DNA from: Stachybotrys elegans | Lineage: Eukaryota; Ascomycota; Sordariomycetes; Hypocreales; Stachybotryaceae | Reading direction: 5' to 3' | DNA length: 64,000 bases | NCBI GenBank assembly: GCA_020746835.1 | Contig: JAGPNK010000001.1 | Coordinates: 5,394,001-5,458,000, forward strand | In this document: positions 36,361 through 47,686 of the stretch, one piece after another | Layout of the letters: each line of letters begins with the position of its first letter | Position numbering within the stretch: the first letter of the stretch is position 1 | The notes under the pieces: model-generated | Databases searched by the model: none | The model's input: the letters and a program-made list of their open reading frames with translations, nothing else | What the model was told of the DNA's origin: nothing | Position numbers and translations under genes: made by a program

Positions 36361-37413
36361 TTACTCCCATCGGTACAGGCCTTCGCCGTACACCTCCCTA
36401 GGGCGGCGGCTTCCTGGGCCGACGGAAGCGCGGCGCTTGGGCATCATGCGCTCCATGAGGCGCTGGCGCTGTGCTTCCTCCTCATGGCGCTCGGCGCGGG
36501 CGGCGGCGCGCTCGGCAGCACGCTGGGCCTTCTGGTCAATCTCGAGCTGGCGCACCGCCTCGGCCAGCTGGGCCTCGTGGTCGATCATCTCGACCGTGGG
36601 GCGGGGGCCGTAGGTCGAGCTGCGGCGCATCACGGGCACGGGCATGCGCTTGGAGATCTCGGCGTTTGCCTGGGCGATGCGGGCGCGCATGCGCTGCTCG
36701 CGGATCTCCTGCTCCTCGCGAAGGCGCTCCTCGCGGCGGCGGCGGCGGCGGCGGCGGCGCTCCTCGTCGTCGTCGGAAGAGCGGGAGAGGTTGGAGGCGT
36801 GCGAGTGGCGGCTCTCGTGGGAGCTCGTCGAGGACTGGCGCTTGTGCTGCTTGTGGTTGTCGACGACCTCAATGTGCACGCGGGGGCGCTCGTCGACGAA
36901 GATGGGCTGGTCCAGGCGGGTCTGGGGAGCGGTGTTGACGACGTAGGGGGAGGAGATGCGCTGGTTGGGGGAGGCGGGCGCCGTGTGAGGGCCGGTGAAG
37001 ACCTGGGGGGGAGTGCGGGGGGTAGGGGGGTTGTCGACGAGGACGATGCGCTCGCGACGGGATGAGGAGTGGCGGCGGTGGCGGTCCTCGAGGTCTATGA
37101 CCTTCTGGCCGTTGATGTAGACGCCCGAGGAGCGCTTGCCGCGGGAGCCAGAGTGGGAGCGGTCCGACTCATCGCCGGAGCGGTTGGGAGTCGAGGCTCG
37201 CGGGGTGTATGTGGGCGTGGGAGGGAGCTGCTGGGAGACAAAGACCTTCTTGGCCTGAGGCTTCTCGTAGGTGACAAACTGCTCGGGGTGCTGGAAGAGG
37301 ACGTTGTTGGCGCATGGGCGGTTGTGGCGAGAGGCAGAGCACAGGCTGGGCTGCTGGACCGTCTCCTTGTGGCCGTCAGGGTAGACGTAGGTGTAGGTGT
37401 TGGTGGTGCACAT
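36361..37413 (-). CDS. Conserved-looking charged low-complexity protein
   Basis: A single exon of 350 residues, starting MCTTNTYTYVYPDGHKE. No catalytic motif is recognised. The N-terminal ~45 residues have several Cys and Tyr and look like the best-conserved part. A Ser/Pro/Thr-rich, basic, probably disordered region follows (45-195), with TPNRSGDESDRSHSGSRGKR-like patches suited to phosphorylation. A run of 10 Arg at about 222-231 leads into a long charged helix or coiled coil (REERLREEQEIREQR..., to about 330). The C-terminus is basic (MPKRRASVGPGSRRP). It may be a nuclear or RNA-associated protein, but function is not known. The 5' flank is long and C/T-rich, as in many regulated fungal genes. 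Confidence 0.75.
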   Translation of the reverse strand: MCTTNTYTYVYPDGHKETVQQPSLCSASRHNRPCANNVLFQHPEQFVTYEKPQAKKVFVSQQLPPTPTYTPRASTPNRSGDESDRSHSGSRGKRSSGVYINGQKVIDLEDRHRRHSSSRRERIVLVDNPPTPRTPPQVFTGPHTAPASPNQRISSPYVVNTAPQTRLDQPIFVDERPRVHIEVVDNHKQHKRQSSTSSHESRHSHASNLSRSSDDDEERRRRRRRRREERLREEQEIREQRMRARIAQANAEISKRMPVPVMRRSSTYGPRPTVEMIDHEAQLAEAVRQLEIDQKAQRAAERAAARAERHEEEAQRQRLMERMMPKRRASVGPGSRRPREVYGEGLYRWE

Positions 37414-40400
37414 TGTGTCTTCTGCGCGGTGGCGCGGGACAGGTGCCTTGTTGTTGTTGTTGGTAGTAGGAGGAGTGTCCTGGATGATGAGGGGTGCCGG
37501 ACGGGACGACCTCGTCGAGATGAGAGTCTGTGTAGAGGGTTGCTCTCGGCGGTTGTTGGAGGAGTCTCTGCGACGGTTGCGGTAGGTGTGCTCGATGAGG
37601 ACGAGGGGAGTAGTAGACTCAGAGGGTGACAGCTTGGTGAGAGTTGGAGGAATAGTTGATTTGGGGTGGGAGTGGCAGGTAGATATCGGCGATAGGCGGT
37701 TCGCGATGCGAGGTGAAAAGCGAGACGGTTGTTAGAAGTGGTGGTTGTCCCTCTTTTTCTGGTGTATTTATATATTTCCTCCGAAAGGGTCTGAGGTTGC
37801 TATGACCAGGGTGGGTTCTCGCGGCTGAGAGGAAGAAGCGGCGAGGGATAGGTAGTGATGTTCTTGGAGAGATGTTTGAATGAAGAAGAGTTGAAGGGAG
37901 GAGAGAGAGGAAGAGCGAGTCGAAGTGGTCTGCGTCTTCTTTTAAGTTGTTGTGGTGGTTGAGTGAAGTCGAGCGAGGTGAAGTGAAGCAGCGAGGCAGG
38001 GCCATATAAGCGTCTGTGGGACAAAGTGTGTGTAAGTCGATTAAGATGGGCGTGGACGTTGGGATGGGGGGTGTGTGCAGGCCTCGTGGACCAGGGAGGG
38101 GGTGTGTAGGACTTGGAGAAGGGAAGGGCATGACGATGCGGAGAGCCTTTGTGTGCTTTGCGGGCAGTGAAGAAGAGGCACAGGCGAAGAACCTAGGCGA
38201 GCTGGAAGCAAGGGCCACACAAAGAAGCAAAGTGGACGAACCCCCCTGCCCTCATTCCCCATCAGAGCGTCGCCGCTAGGGATGGAAAGGGAAGCGGACA
38301 GATCAGGCGCCTGGCCGAGGAGCTGGAGCTAGCAGTGGCTGCTCTGCTCTGCTCCGTCCGGCGATGACTGTTTGACCAGGCCAGGCCAGGCCAGGCCCGC
38401 CAGCCGGCTGAGCTGGGGCTGAGCCACGGGCCTGGCTGCTGCTGGCCTCGCGACATGGCCGCTTGCTCCTCGCGTTTGCTTGCCACGGGCGGCTGTTCTG
38501 ACCAAGCAGAGGTGGCGGCTGCTGCGTGGTTGATGCTGTTCGAAACAGGCGCGCCCAACGGGTGGTCTGTTCTTCTGGTCCATCAGACCATGGGTTCTGG
38601 CTGCGGGGTGGCGAGTGGTTCGCAGGCGCCGAAATGTCGTGCAGTTGGTTGGTGTCTTTTTTTTCTTCTCTTCTCTTTCTACCTGTATTTAGGTGTTTTT
38701 ATTTTTGTGTGTGTCGTTATCGCGGATTAGTTAGGACCTCTCTTTGGTGGGCGCTAGCTCAAACAAACCACCCTCACCATTCGAGGTAGGAACTGATGGC
38801 ACCAACAGCTGACCAACATGCGGTTCCGAGAGACGTGCCGCTTCGGAAGACGGCATGACTACATGGTGGGAGAAATGCTCCCGACAGGCTGCTTGATTTC
38901 TGACGGGCTGCAGCGTTGGCGATGACTGGCCGCTTCACGGCGGTTTCCCGAAGCATCAGAGATTGACGAACAAGGGGGGTGGGATGGATGGTTCAAGTTT
39001 GATGGGTTGATGGGTTCAGTGGGGGTGGGTTGGCCCTGTGGGGACGAGCGCCAGGCAGACACCCAAGGCAGGCAGGCTGCAGGCCGCTGTTAGGGGACCT
39101 ACTGGTGCAAGGATGTCAGTTCTGTAGCTGTAGGGCGCGCACATCACATGAGCCTGCAGAGATTGGCCGCGCTATTAGTTCTGTGCTGCTGCAACGGGCC
39201 TGCTTTCACGGCCAACTGAGTCACTGGCGGCCCCAGTCATCAAAAATGACATCAAGTACGTACTCCGTAGGTAGGTAGTAGGGAGATCAGATGGTAGCTA
39301 GGAATGAATGTGTTTGCCTAAATCTGAACCTCGCAAACCACCGATGGGTAGATGGCCATCGCCCACCAGTGAGTGACTGTACCGTGATATGCAGACAATT
39401 AAACAAATGGCGTGCATTGCAGAGGCGAGAAATGCAACCCACGCGGGGAACAAAAGACGGGAGCGCGGGATGGCACGGTTGGAGCGAACGCACACAGCCC
39501 CGATTTCCTTCAAACACGACGGCAAACTTGAGACCTGGATGGCCATTTGCACATTCAACACACCATTGACGAATGAGAGGAGGGGGGGCAGCCACAGCAA
39601 GAAGCTTGTTCTGGCGTTGTGCACCGTGGCTGAGGACACAGAACGGCATGGAAGCGGAAGGGGAAATATGCCCATCGTGCTGCCTGGCGCCGCTGGAAAC
39701 GGGGCAGTGCTGCCTGGAGACACACCCCTCTTCCCTGGTCGTTAGCGGTCAGCAATTTATCTTTCAGAGCCTCATCGCCTGCACAGCCCTACGCCACATC
39801 CCCCCTGGCCAATGACGAGCCCTCCTTTTCCTCCTCTTGCCTGTATCTTGCGGCCAGCCTCATCAACCACTAGCCACCACTGCCAAACAGCGCACAGCCT
39901 CCGAGAGCCTCATGTGGTGCCCTTCCGTCCACTCTTCTTGATCCTCCGGCCATGTCCGATTTACAGAGCCTCTCTCTCTCTCCCACAGCCTCCCCCTCAT
40001 TTACCATTCATCCCCGTTCCAGAATGACGTCGCGGCGCATGCATGCATGCCCTTTGGCCAAGAGGACAGGTTCGCTCATGAGATTGAGGGAAATAGATGC
40101 AATTTGGGAACAGGCGACGCCGGCGAGCAAAGTGTACAAACCCCTCCCCTCGTGTCTGCAAGGCTCCCATATTCTTGCCCTCCAGGACGCACACGACGCG
40201 ACGCGAGCACACCTTCCACCTTGGCCTCTCTCTCTCTCTGTTTCACCTCGCATTCCCATCTGACGGGGAGGCCTGTAGGGTTTAGCGTCGAGAGCCGAAA
40301 GCGCATTTTCTCGCGACCCCTGCTCCGGCCAGGGAACGAGTCCGTGCTCGTATTGTCGCTGATCCGCGGACCCTGATTGGCTCGTTGCAGCCATTTTTGG

Positions 40401-42761
40401 AATACCCTCTCTTTATGCCCTCATGCTCTCTTCCTGCCTAGGCACTCTCCTTCTCGAGCTCTTTGGTCCAGAACTTGCCTTCGTCATGGTTGGGTCGTCG
40501 TCAGCTTGTGATTTCCAATCCAGTCCTCGCCGTCAGGCTGATTCCACGGCTTGCGCGTTTTCATTACGAAGCTCATGGCAATGTGCAATTTATTTTTTGT
40601 TTCTTTATTTTATTTTATTTTTATTTTTTGGCCTGTCCCACTATTCCCAGACATCTCTGGCCTGTGCTCATCCTCCACAAGTTCTTGCATGTCCTAGACA
40701 CATCCATCTAGGACAAAATCGATAAACCACCGATTTCATGTCTTACAGCTCCAGACTAATCTCGCGATTATTCCCAACACCGAGAGCGCGCACTCTCTCT
40801 CTCTTCTTCTTCTTCTTCTTCTTCTTCTTCCTCTTCCTGTAGTGCCGCCTTGGTCCAAAATAGTCCTCAAGTCTAGGAGCTCAAGCCCAAACTCAAAACT
40901 CCTTCACCTTGGAAATTCCCCATCCAGACCTAGCGCATCTTCTGATCTCTGATCTCCCCTCCCCATGGGATGGATAATCGGTTTCGAAACCATCTACATG
41001 CAGCCCATCAGCATCCAGACGGTCCAGCCCGACTCTGCCCAACGTCCCTATCCAGGACGAACAGCCTGTCGAAAGCAAGACGGTACATGCTGGAGTACAT
41101 GCTGGACTGGCAAACGGGTACCTGTCGGTCCATTTCCTTAGCATGTGACCAGCGGCGGATGATCTACAGGTACCGCAACCCCATGGTAGCTTCAGCCACC
41201 AATTGCCTCCCAGGTCCTCATTTAGCCGCCTATTCTTAGTACAACCATCCCATCCCATCTTCCATCCCCTTTTCCCAAGCTTCGTCGCTGAATAATTCGC
41301 GCCGGCCATGAGGTCTGCCTTGTTACAGGTCATGGTGGGTTCCTCTCTGTGCCTGCACGCAACTGGTTTCCATCTGCTCGGGACGACCCATCTCTCCATG
41401 TCGGCGCTTAGAGGCCGCAGGTATGTAATTAATTGATTGACTAGCTGAAAGAAGGGAACTCCACAACGAACACTCCTCACTGCGCGACAGTGTTGCATCG
41501 ATGTTGGGGATGCGTGAGGTTGTTGCGGGAGATTGATCCTCTGCTGTCTGTTCCTTCGCAAAGAAAAAATAAAAGGAAAATAAATAAAAATATAAAAATA
41601 AAAAAATTCCTGCGGTATTGGTGCTCGCTGATGACAAGATGCGTATTGCCATTAACGCCCCATGCTCTCTGTGTCCGATTCCCATTATACGAGGCATTAA
41701 CTTGAATTCCTCAGCCTTACCATCCTCTCGGATCGCCGTTCCAGACAAGCGGCTCTTTTTTCCCCTTTCTTCGATGCAGCAATGTACACGCCCTGGCCGG
41801 CGCTTAACTCTGTTTCAGACCCGGCCTCGGCGACCATGTTGCCCCTGGCCCCACACGGCCCGGCCCCGGGTCTCCGACCGCCTCTCCCAGCCGCCCGTCC
41901 GCGCGCCTACTCTTCATCAGGTGAACACGGCTGCTGCCCTCAGAATAAATACTAGCGTCGAGAATCTGCATTTTTCGAAACTGGTGTTGGTTCTGCCATT
42001 TCTACATTCGGAACTCCCGCCCGGTGTTGGTTGTGCTTTGTCCTCCCTTACGGCTGCTCCCGTGGCTCCGTGGTGGGCTTTGCGATTCTGCCTTTCACTT
42101 CGCCTTGTCCTATCATCCGATTCTACCTCGTCATCCCCGGCGGCTATGGGAATACCTTGGAATGAGCTGAGGCAGGATCCAGCGGCGGCATTGCTCGGCA
42201 TACGATTGACGGAACCATCATTTGCTCATGGTTACCCACGCCATATTCCACAGCCGAAGGGGCAAATGTCTCAAATTACGCCATGAACCACATCTTCGGG
42301 ATTCCTACGGCGGTTAACGACAAGAGCGGCAATCCGAGGCCCAGATTCTGGTGGTGTCTCGCCCTCAGGCACTTCGCCTACGCCCACATTCTACTCGCAC
42401 TCTCCCTGTGCGCTACGCTTCCAACTCCGACTCATCAACGTGCGCACTTCGACATAAGATCTCCGTGGAAACGCCACGGAGCAATTATTTGTCATATGCT
42501 AGCTGGTTCACGTTCACGCCACTCCGCCCAAGACGATCAATCACACTCCATTCCCGGAATTGCGCATTCAGTTTGCCCGAGCTAGTGACACAAGCCTAGC
42601 ATCACGCTGATGTACAAACATAATCTCGCTTCTTCTCATGTCAATGCTGCATTATTGTCTATCCTAGTTCCTCCTACAATCGACCAAACGCCAGGTTTCT
42701 TCTTGCCTATATACACTTGACTACAAACTATCGGCAACTTGTTCCGCCGGCTGTCAGTCCA
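37414..42761. other. Five-kilobase non-coding stretch
   Basis: No gene is supported. It lies upstream of the 36361-37413 gene and downstream of the OPT gene. Largest open frames (40893-41561 minus, 41618-42286 plus, 37619-38230 minus) show no motif, no hydrophobic or repeat pattern and odd composition. Simple repeats: (CCAGG)4 at about 38377-38396, (CTT)n at 40802-40830, A/T-rich 41566-41607. The part next to 37414 is probably a long leader or promoter. Confidence 0.5.
40802..40830. repeat. CTT trinucleotide repeat
   Basis: About nine to ten CTT/TTC units in a pyrimidine-rich block inside the 5.3-kb non-coding stretch. It resembles fungal promoter pyrimidine tracts, but no gene start follows on the plus strand. 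Confidence 0.8.
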
Positions 42762-45290
42762 TCATGCAATGTATCCTCCCTCGGGCAGCTGCAGATTGGC
42801 ACATCTAACAGGTAAGCCGTTCTCGCCTATCCAACCTCCTTGGTCAACGCCCTGCTTGGATATGACGTTCCCCCACCAATGCAGCCGCGTGTTCCTCATC
42901 TGCAGGCCAAAAAACATGACGACGCCAGCCACTCCAATCCCCGCCCCGAACGCCGCCGTCAAGACGTACGCATATCGCTCCCACCAGGCACGGTACCGCT
43001 TCTTGATGATTCCGTTGAAAAAGACGGCGAGCATCACCGTGCCCTGCATGTAGCTCCAGTTGTAGGGAGCCCAGCCCATCGGGCCAGCGATGAATACAGG
43101 GACATTGACACTGCGCCAGAGTGAGCCCGGCCAGCGCTTGGCGGCGAAGTAGGCCACAATGGGGAGGATGAACCCAAGGGGCATGAACCATGTGATTGCC
43201 GTATAAGGTGCACCCGGACCAAAGATGCGACGAGGCCCGATTGCCCCCCAAAGAACCGACGCCATAAAGTAGGAATGCGTGGCGGGGCAGGTAAAGCGAT
43301 CGGGCTGTCCGGGCTGGCAAATGTCGTCCACGTTATGCAGAACCCAGTGATTGACCGTCAGAGCCACGACGCCGGCCAGCATAGTCGCGTACAGCTGGAC
43401 AAAAAAGGCGCAGCGCGGGGGTATCTTGGCGTAGTGGGCCATCTTGAGGTCCGCGATGAAGTTGAGTGACTGAGAAGTGGACATGAAGCTGAACATTTTG
43501 AATATCATGTTGGGGATGGGGCGGCCCTCGAGTGCGTAGCCCCCAATAACCTGTGCCAAGACGCTCGTCGACACCTCCATGTTGGTGATGGCGGCGATGA
43601 TGCCAACGGGAATCTGAAAGACAAAGGTGAAGATGATTGCGACGACTATGCTCCAGATGGGCGTGCCGGTGGGCCAGACCGTCACCGAGATGCAAGCCAA
43701 CGCAAAGGAGATGGCGAGCATGGCGAGGTACCACCAGTTGGGGCACTCGGGATACGCCGACATGAGGCGGTTGTGGACATCCCGAAACTCTTCGGCCCTG
43801 GTCTTGCGCTTCCACAACGACTTGAGCCCCGATACGACATCTTTCCTATGCCAGAAGATGATGTGCATCATGACGGCGGGGTAGATGTTGAAGAATCCCA
43901 AATAGTTGAGCGTCTGCGTAGTCGATAGTCGCGGTATACTATAGTTGCTGTATGCCGTCTCGTTGAGCCTCATGTCTTTGGTCAGGATGTGCTTGACATC
44001 GTAGACATGGCCATAGCTATCGAAAATACGGTTCGAGTTGATGGGGAAGTACCCGGCCTTCCAGACGTTGTTGAAGTAGAGCAACGGCGCTGCGACAAAG
44101 CCGGTGAGGGCCATGCCCGCGGCATAGTTCATCAGGGTGAAGAACGGCGTCACAATGGGATCGCCGTGGTGAGTCGCAATGTTCCAGTCCAGCGTCGGCA
44201 GAGGGTTCAGGCCCAGACCGCACGAGCTCCCAGTCACGATGGCTAGCAGAACGTTTCCTGGGGAGAACCATGTAGGCCAGTTGAAGAGGGAAAAGGCCTG
44301 CACCAGGTAGTTTGGTACCCAGTACCAGACGAACATGGCCCCAAAACAAATGAGGAAGAAGGAGAAGCGTGTAATGGACCACCCATTGGCGGATACCCGG
44401 GCAGCTGGGCCGTTGTCATTATACAGTGCCTTTGTCAAAGCTATATAGGCCAAGGGCTTCATCCATATCATGGAAGGAGGGTAGACTAAGAAGCGACGAG
44501 CCATTCCAGCACAGCTGTAGCCAATAAATTGGCTTGCCAGCATGGTCACAACTTGCCACGGAACGCTGTTTGATAGGACCTTTTCCCCATAGAAGACGTC
44601 GAGCTTGAGCATCTGAATAATGGTTATGACGTAGGCGCCATTGGTCATGCCGCCAAATGCAATATTGGCCATCATGGCAATCAAGATGTGCTCCTTTTGG
44701 TTGAAGCTGCCCGGGTTCAAGGTGAACTGCCACCTACCTCGGCCAAACTTCCTCGTAGGGAGCCATCTGGTGGCGGCTTTCCCGAGGGGCATTGCCAAGA
44801 CCTGGACAATGTACACTGATATGTGTATGGTGGGCATACGGAAGGAGAAGAAGACGGATATGGCCGTTCCCATGATGACGAGGATTGTGCCAATGACAAA
44901 GGCTCGAATCGTGCATACTGGCAACGTCGGGTCGTCGGTGGGATCGACGACGGCGCGGACCTCGGGATATGGCGAGTTTTCGGCAATCAAGTCTTTGTAC
45001 TCCTGGAAGTCGCTGAGGATTTCCTGCGCCTTTTCCATGTCGCCGCTGCCGTGCCTCGCGTCTTTGAGGAACTTGCGCGCGCGGAAGAGCACATCCTGGG
45101 GAAAGTTTTGGTCGAATTCGTTCTCCTCGACGAGCCTCTCGAGAGACGACTCCATGGACGTGTCTGGCTTGGAGAGCATTTCCGATGCGCTCAGTGTGGA
45201 TGACGACGGCGTTCGATCCTCCCCTGCGGCATCTCTTTCGATGAAGATTGCCGGAGAAGGGGCCCGGGGGCTGTTGGAGACGCTCATCAT
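42762..45290 (-). CDS. Oligopeptide transporter, OPT family
   Basis: A single exon of 842 residues from the first of two adjacent ATGs (MMSVSNSP). A hydrophilic N-terminus of about 125 residues has an acidic helix (LERLVEENEFDQ), and 12-16 membrane segments follow. The two OPT family signatures are present: NPGSFNQKEH (from 192) and KIPPR (from 622). OPT proteins carry small peptides, glutathione or metal-chelate complexes into the cell with protons; the exact substrate cannot be read from sequence. In the fungal OPT clade such genes are induced by nitrogen limitation or protein-rich hosts, and the amino-acid permease at 54.5-56.4 kb would fit that role, but this is inference. The open frame extends 39 residues further upstream; that part is Ser/Pro/Cys-rich and was left out. 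Confidence 0.94.
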   Translation of the reverse strand: MMSVSNSPRAPSPAIFIERDAAGEDRTPSSSTLSASEMLSKPDTSMESSLERLVEENEFDQNFPQDVLFRARKFLKDARHGSGDMEKAQEILSDFQEYKDLIAENSPYPEVRAVVDPTDDPTLPVCTIRAFVIGTILVIMGTAISVFFSFRMPTIHISVYIVQVLAMPLGKAATRWLPTRKFGRGRWQFTLNPGSFNQKEHILIAMMANIAFGGMTNGAYVITIIQMLKLDVFYGEKVLSNSVPWQVVTMLASQFIGYSCAGMARRFLVYPPSMIWMKPLAYIALTKALYNDNGPAARVSANGWSITRFSFFLICFGAMFVWYWVPNYLVQAFSLFNWPTWFSPGNVLLAIVTGSSCGLGLNPLPTLDWNIATHHGDPIVTPFFTLMNYAAGMALTGFVAAPLLYFNNVWKAGYFPINSNRIFDSYGHVYDVKHILTKDMRLNETAYSNYSIPRLSTTQTLNYLGFFNIYPAVMMHIIFWHRKDVVSGLKSLWKRKTRAEEFRDVHNRLMSAYPECPNWWYLAMLAISFALACISVTVWPTGTPIWSIVVAIIFTFVFQIPVGIIAAITNMEVSTSVLAQVIGGYALEGRPIPNMIFKMFSFMSTSQSLNFIADLKMAHYAKIPPRCAFFVQLYATMLAGVVALTVNHWVLHNVDDICQPGQPDRFTCPATHSYFMASVLWGAIGPRRIFGPGAPYTAITWFMPLGFILPIVAYFAAKRWPGSLWRSVNVPVFIAGPMGWAPYNWSYMQGTVMLAVFFNGIIKKRYRAWWERYAYVLTAAFGAGIGVAGVVMFFGLQMRNTRLHWWGNVISKQGVDQGGWIGENGLPVRCANLQLPEGGYIA

Positions 45291-46035
45291 CACCCACGAG
45301 CGGCAGGCGGGAAGAAGGCAGAGAGGGTATGAAGGGTCGGGATACTCAGAACAGCTGAAGGTGGTAGAAGACGATATATACGAATGGGGAAAGGATTCAG
45401 GCAGCACGCGCGTTTGTCCAGCTTGAACAAAATTCTAAATGATGGGCTCTGAAATAAGCCTCCGGTCTGCAGCTCGTCTCCATCCAGGTTGTTGACGGTG
45501 TATATAAAGTTGCCAACGCCTCCCTCTGCTCCGTCCCGGCAGATGCCATCTCGATGAGCCGATGGATGGGCATCGATGGATGATGTATTTTCATGCCAAG
45601 CTCGCTGCATTATTCTTGTCAGATCCGCCACTTATCGAAGAAGCCTGGATGTATAGGAAGGGATCATCGTCTGAGTCGATTGAGGTGCGTGTTGGTGTCT
45701 GGGCCATGGTAAGTGGCTGGTGTGGCTACCGGTAAATGCCGTCAGATGCACATGTCTGCCAGTTATCACGGAGCAAGCCGGGGGCGAGTAGAGTGCACGA
45801 GGTGCACATGTCGTCGAGTCTATTGGATATAGCATAATGCCGACCGTGGTTGTCGGTAGTGTCGAACGCCCCTCAGCCTCTCGTGGAGCGATGCTGTAGA
45901 TGATAAAGACAAACGAGCCAGTGCGCCCAAGTAACCAATTTCCGGACTCCCGCAGACGATGAAACTCGAGAATCGACAACGCTTGGTATATATAAAATAA
46001 AATAAAAATATGAAGGCAGATTACGCATCAGGTCA
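45291..46035. other. Intergenic, OPT promoter
   Basis: 0.75 kb between two minus-strand genes: the promoter and leader of the OPT gene, followed by the 3' end of the small membrane protein gene. A TATA-like sequence (GTATATAAAG) lies on the plus strand at about 45499-45508. No gene seen. Confidence 0.5.
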
Positions 46036-46703
46036 TTAGGCAGGGTTGGTGGTGGCTGCTTCGGTGGTTGCGGCCAAACGGGTCCTCTCGGCTCTCCGGC
46101 GAGCACGTTCACGGTCGAAGCATAGTGTGCAAATGAGGACGAAGCGAAAGGCGCTGTAGGAGGAGTCAGTTGAGGCTGCGGATTCGGATAGCAGGCGTCG
46201 CAAACTCACGCAAGAGCGCCAATGCCGGCCATGCCGGCACGCTCGAGGCTCCTCTGCCAGGGCTCGGGATCCTCTTGTTCCTCGTTGAGATCGCGCAAGG
46301 GGCCGCTGCCCAGGCTGAATGCCAGAGGCAGCAGCAGGTCGCCGGCGCTTATCAGCAGGGCGGCGACATCCCAGAGGATGGTGGCCGTGCGGGACAGGGC
46401 CGGGACGTGCAGCCTACGGTTCCAGCAGGTGGCTCTCGAGGCGAGTTGCAAGCTGTCGTTGAGCATGGCGAATATGGACTGAACAAGGACATCAAGTCAG
46501 TAAAGAAGTCGAGGTGTCAGTAAAGAAGTCGAGGTAGAGAGGCCACGTACCGCGACAAGGCCGGGCATGGAGGCGGCGACTTGGGAGCTCCATCGCTGGA
46601 TGGTGTAGGCCTGGATCAAGAAGGCGGCGAGGGAGGAAAAGTAGCCGAGCAGCCGGAGGACAGAGTGAATTCCATTGAAGGCCTTATCGAAGCGGGTTGC
46701 CAT
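46036..46703 (-). CDS. Small membrane protein with four predicted helices, function unknown
   Basis: Three exons on the minus strand (46551-46703, 46210-46478, 46036-46153; introns 72 and 56 bp) give 179 residues, starting MATRFDKAFNGIHSVLRLLG. Four hydrophobic segments are visible: about 17-36, 46-62, 83-107 and 133-153. Between the third and fourth is an acidic loop (NEEQEDPEPW), and the C-terminus is a basic then Thr/Ala-rich tail ending ATTNPA. I do not recognise the family. All introns have good signals and the frame closes exactly, which supports the model. Intron 1 carries an exact 20-bp tandem duplication; without it the intron would be 52 bp, the usual size here. A peroxisomal or ER membrane protein is possible but not shown. 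Confidence 0.75.
46496..46535. repeat. 20-bp exact tandem duplication in an intron
   Basis: GTCAGTAAAGAAGTCGAGGT occurs twice head to tail (46496-46515, 46516-46535) inside intron 1 of the four-helix membrane protein gene. The exact match suggests a recent slippage event. The donor and acceptor of the intron lie outside it. Confidence 0.95.
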
Positions 46704-47598
46704 GACGGCGGGCAGACCCGAAACGGGCGGATGCGACAGCGGTAGATGCGATTCGGTGCGATGGTTGAGGGGGTCGGTGGTGGAAAGCGAGGGTGGTGGT
46801 GATGGCAGAAGACAAACGGGTGATGGGTGGTGGCGCAGCGGAGGGAGAGAAGAGAGAGGGAGAGAGAGGGAGAAAATGGATGAAACGGGCTGCGGGCTCG
46901 GACAGCCAAGAAAGAGGGTTGCAGCGAGCTGAGGAAATGTTTCAGTGAGGAAACAGATCAGATCAATTCAAGATAAGCAGCGAGGCGTCGGCCATTATGA
47001 AGCGGCAAGGGAGAGGAGGGGTTGGGCCATGCAATGCGACCCTACAGGCCACCCGACCTAGACAGGGAAAGGCTTGGGAGGGATCTTGAGGTTGATGATG
47101 GTATATTGATCCTAGATAGCCCAGGACCTCCGAACAACGCGGAGACAAGCAGACGCGGAGGAGAAGAACGGGGCTCGTGCTCATGCTCGTGCAAAGGCTG
47201 AGTTGGCGGAAGAGGTGCAGGGGTCCTCATTCGCTGGCGGGAGACTTGGCTGCTTGGCTTCGGACAGTAAACAATGGTCAGTGCGACAGTCTGGGGGCGG
47301 GATAAAGTCGCTCGGCCGGTTCTCTTCAAGACACTCCAGGACGCAGTCATAGGTCCGCCATGGCATCCGCCATCAGCGATGTCGAATCAAGGCCAACGTC
47401 GAATCAAGGTCATGTTAGCTTCCAGCTATTGCCACAACAATGCGTGAACTCTCAAGCCAGGGTCTGTCTGAGCCAGTGGCTGACGGCTCCACAAAAGCGA
47501 GCACAATACAGATCTGATCGTATCATTGCCATGCTGTTAGACCTGCAAAAGGGAAATTATCACAATGGAAATGTAAACAAAAATAAAAATAAAATGAA
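46704..47598. other. Intergenic upstream of membrane protein gene
   Basis: 0.9 kb holding the leader and promoter of the minus-strand membrane protein gene and the 3' side of tRNA-Tyr. Purine-rich at 46850-46915. No gene seen. Confidence 0.5.
47585..47594 (-). terminator. Pol III T-run terminator of tRNA-Tyr
   Basis: On the minus strand, runs of four and five T follow within 15 bases of the tRNA 3' end. These are the usual stop signals for RNA polymerase III. Confidence 0.75.
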
Positions 47599-47686
47599 TC
47601 TCCCCGACCAGAATTGAACTGGTGACCTTCAGGTGAACAATTTCTCAATTACAGCCCGACGTGATAGCCAACTACACCACAAGGAG
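47599..47686 (-). tRNA. tRNA-Tyr(GUA): tRNA-Tyr (anticodon GUA) with a 14-nt intron
   Basis: 88 nt on the minus strand. The acceptor stem CTCCTTG pairs with CGGGGAG (two G-U pairs), with C1-G72 and A73, the identity marks of eukaryotic tRNA-Tyr. The D-stem is GTG/CAC, the anticodon stem TCGGG pairs with CCTGA, and the loop is CT-GTA-A. A 14-nt intron follows position 37, the standard place for nuclear tRNA introns and universal in eukaryotic tRNA-Tyr. The T-arm is ACCAG-TTCAATT-CTGGT. T8 and the B-box are intact. The 3' CCA is absent, as expected in eukaryotes. No other tRNA was found by eye in the window. Confidence 0.93.

Noticed and set aside
37619..38230. 203-codon minus-strand frame upstream of the low-complexity protein
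   Set aside because: It lies in the presumed leader/promoter and reads as translated pyrimidine tract.
40893..41561. 222-codon minus-strand frame
   Set aside because: No recognisable domain, and overlapping open frames on other strands are equally long.
41618..42286. 222-codon plus-strand frame
   Set aside because: Ser/Pro/Leu-rich translation of C/T-rich DNA with no supporting signals.
46963..47350. Short minus-strand frames between the membrane protein gene and the tRNA as a gene
   Set aside because: Basic, Ser/Pro-rich translations in two overlapping frames without motif.
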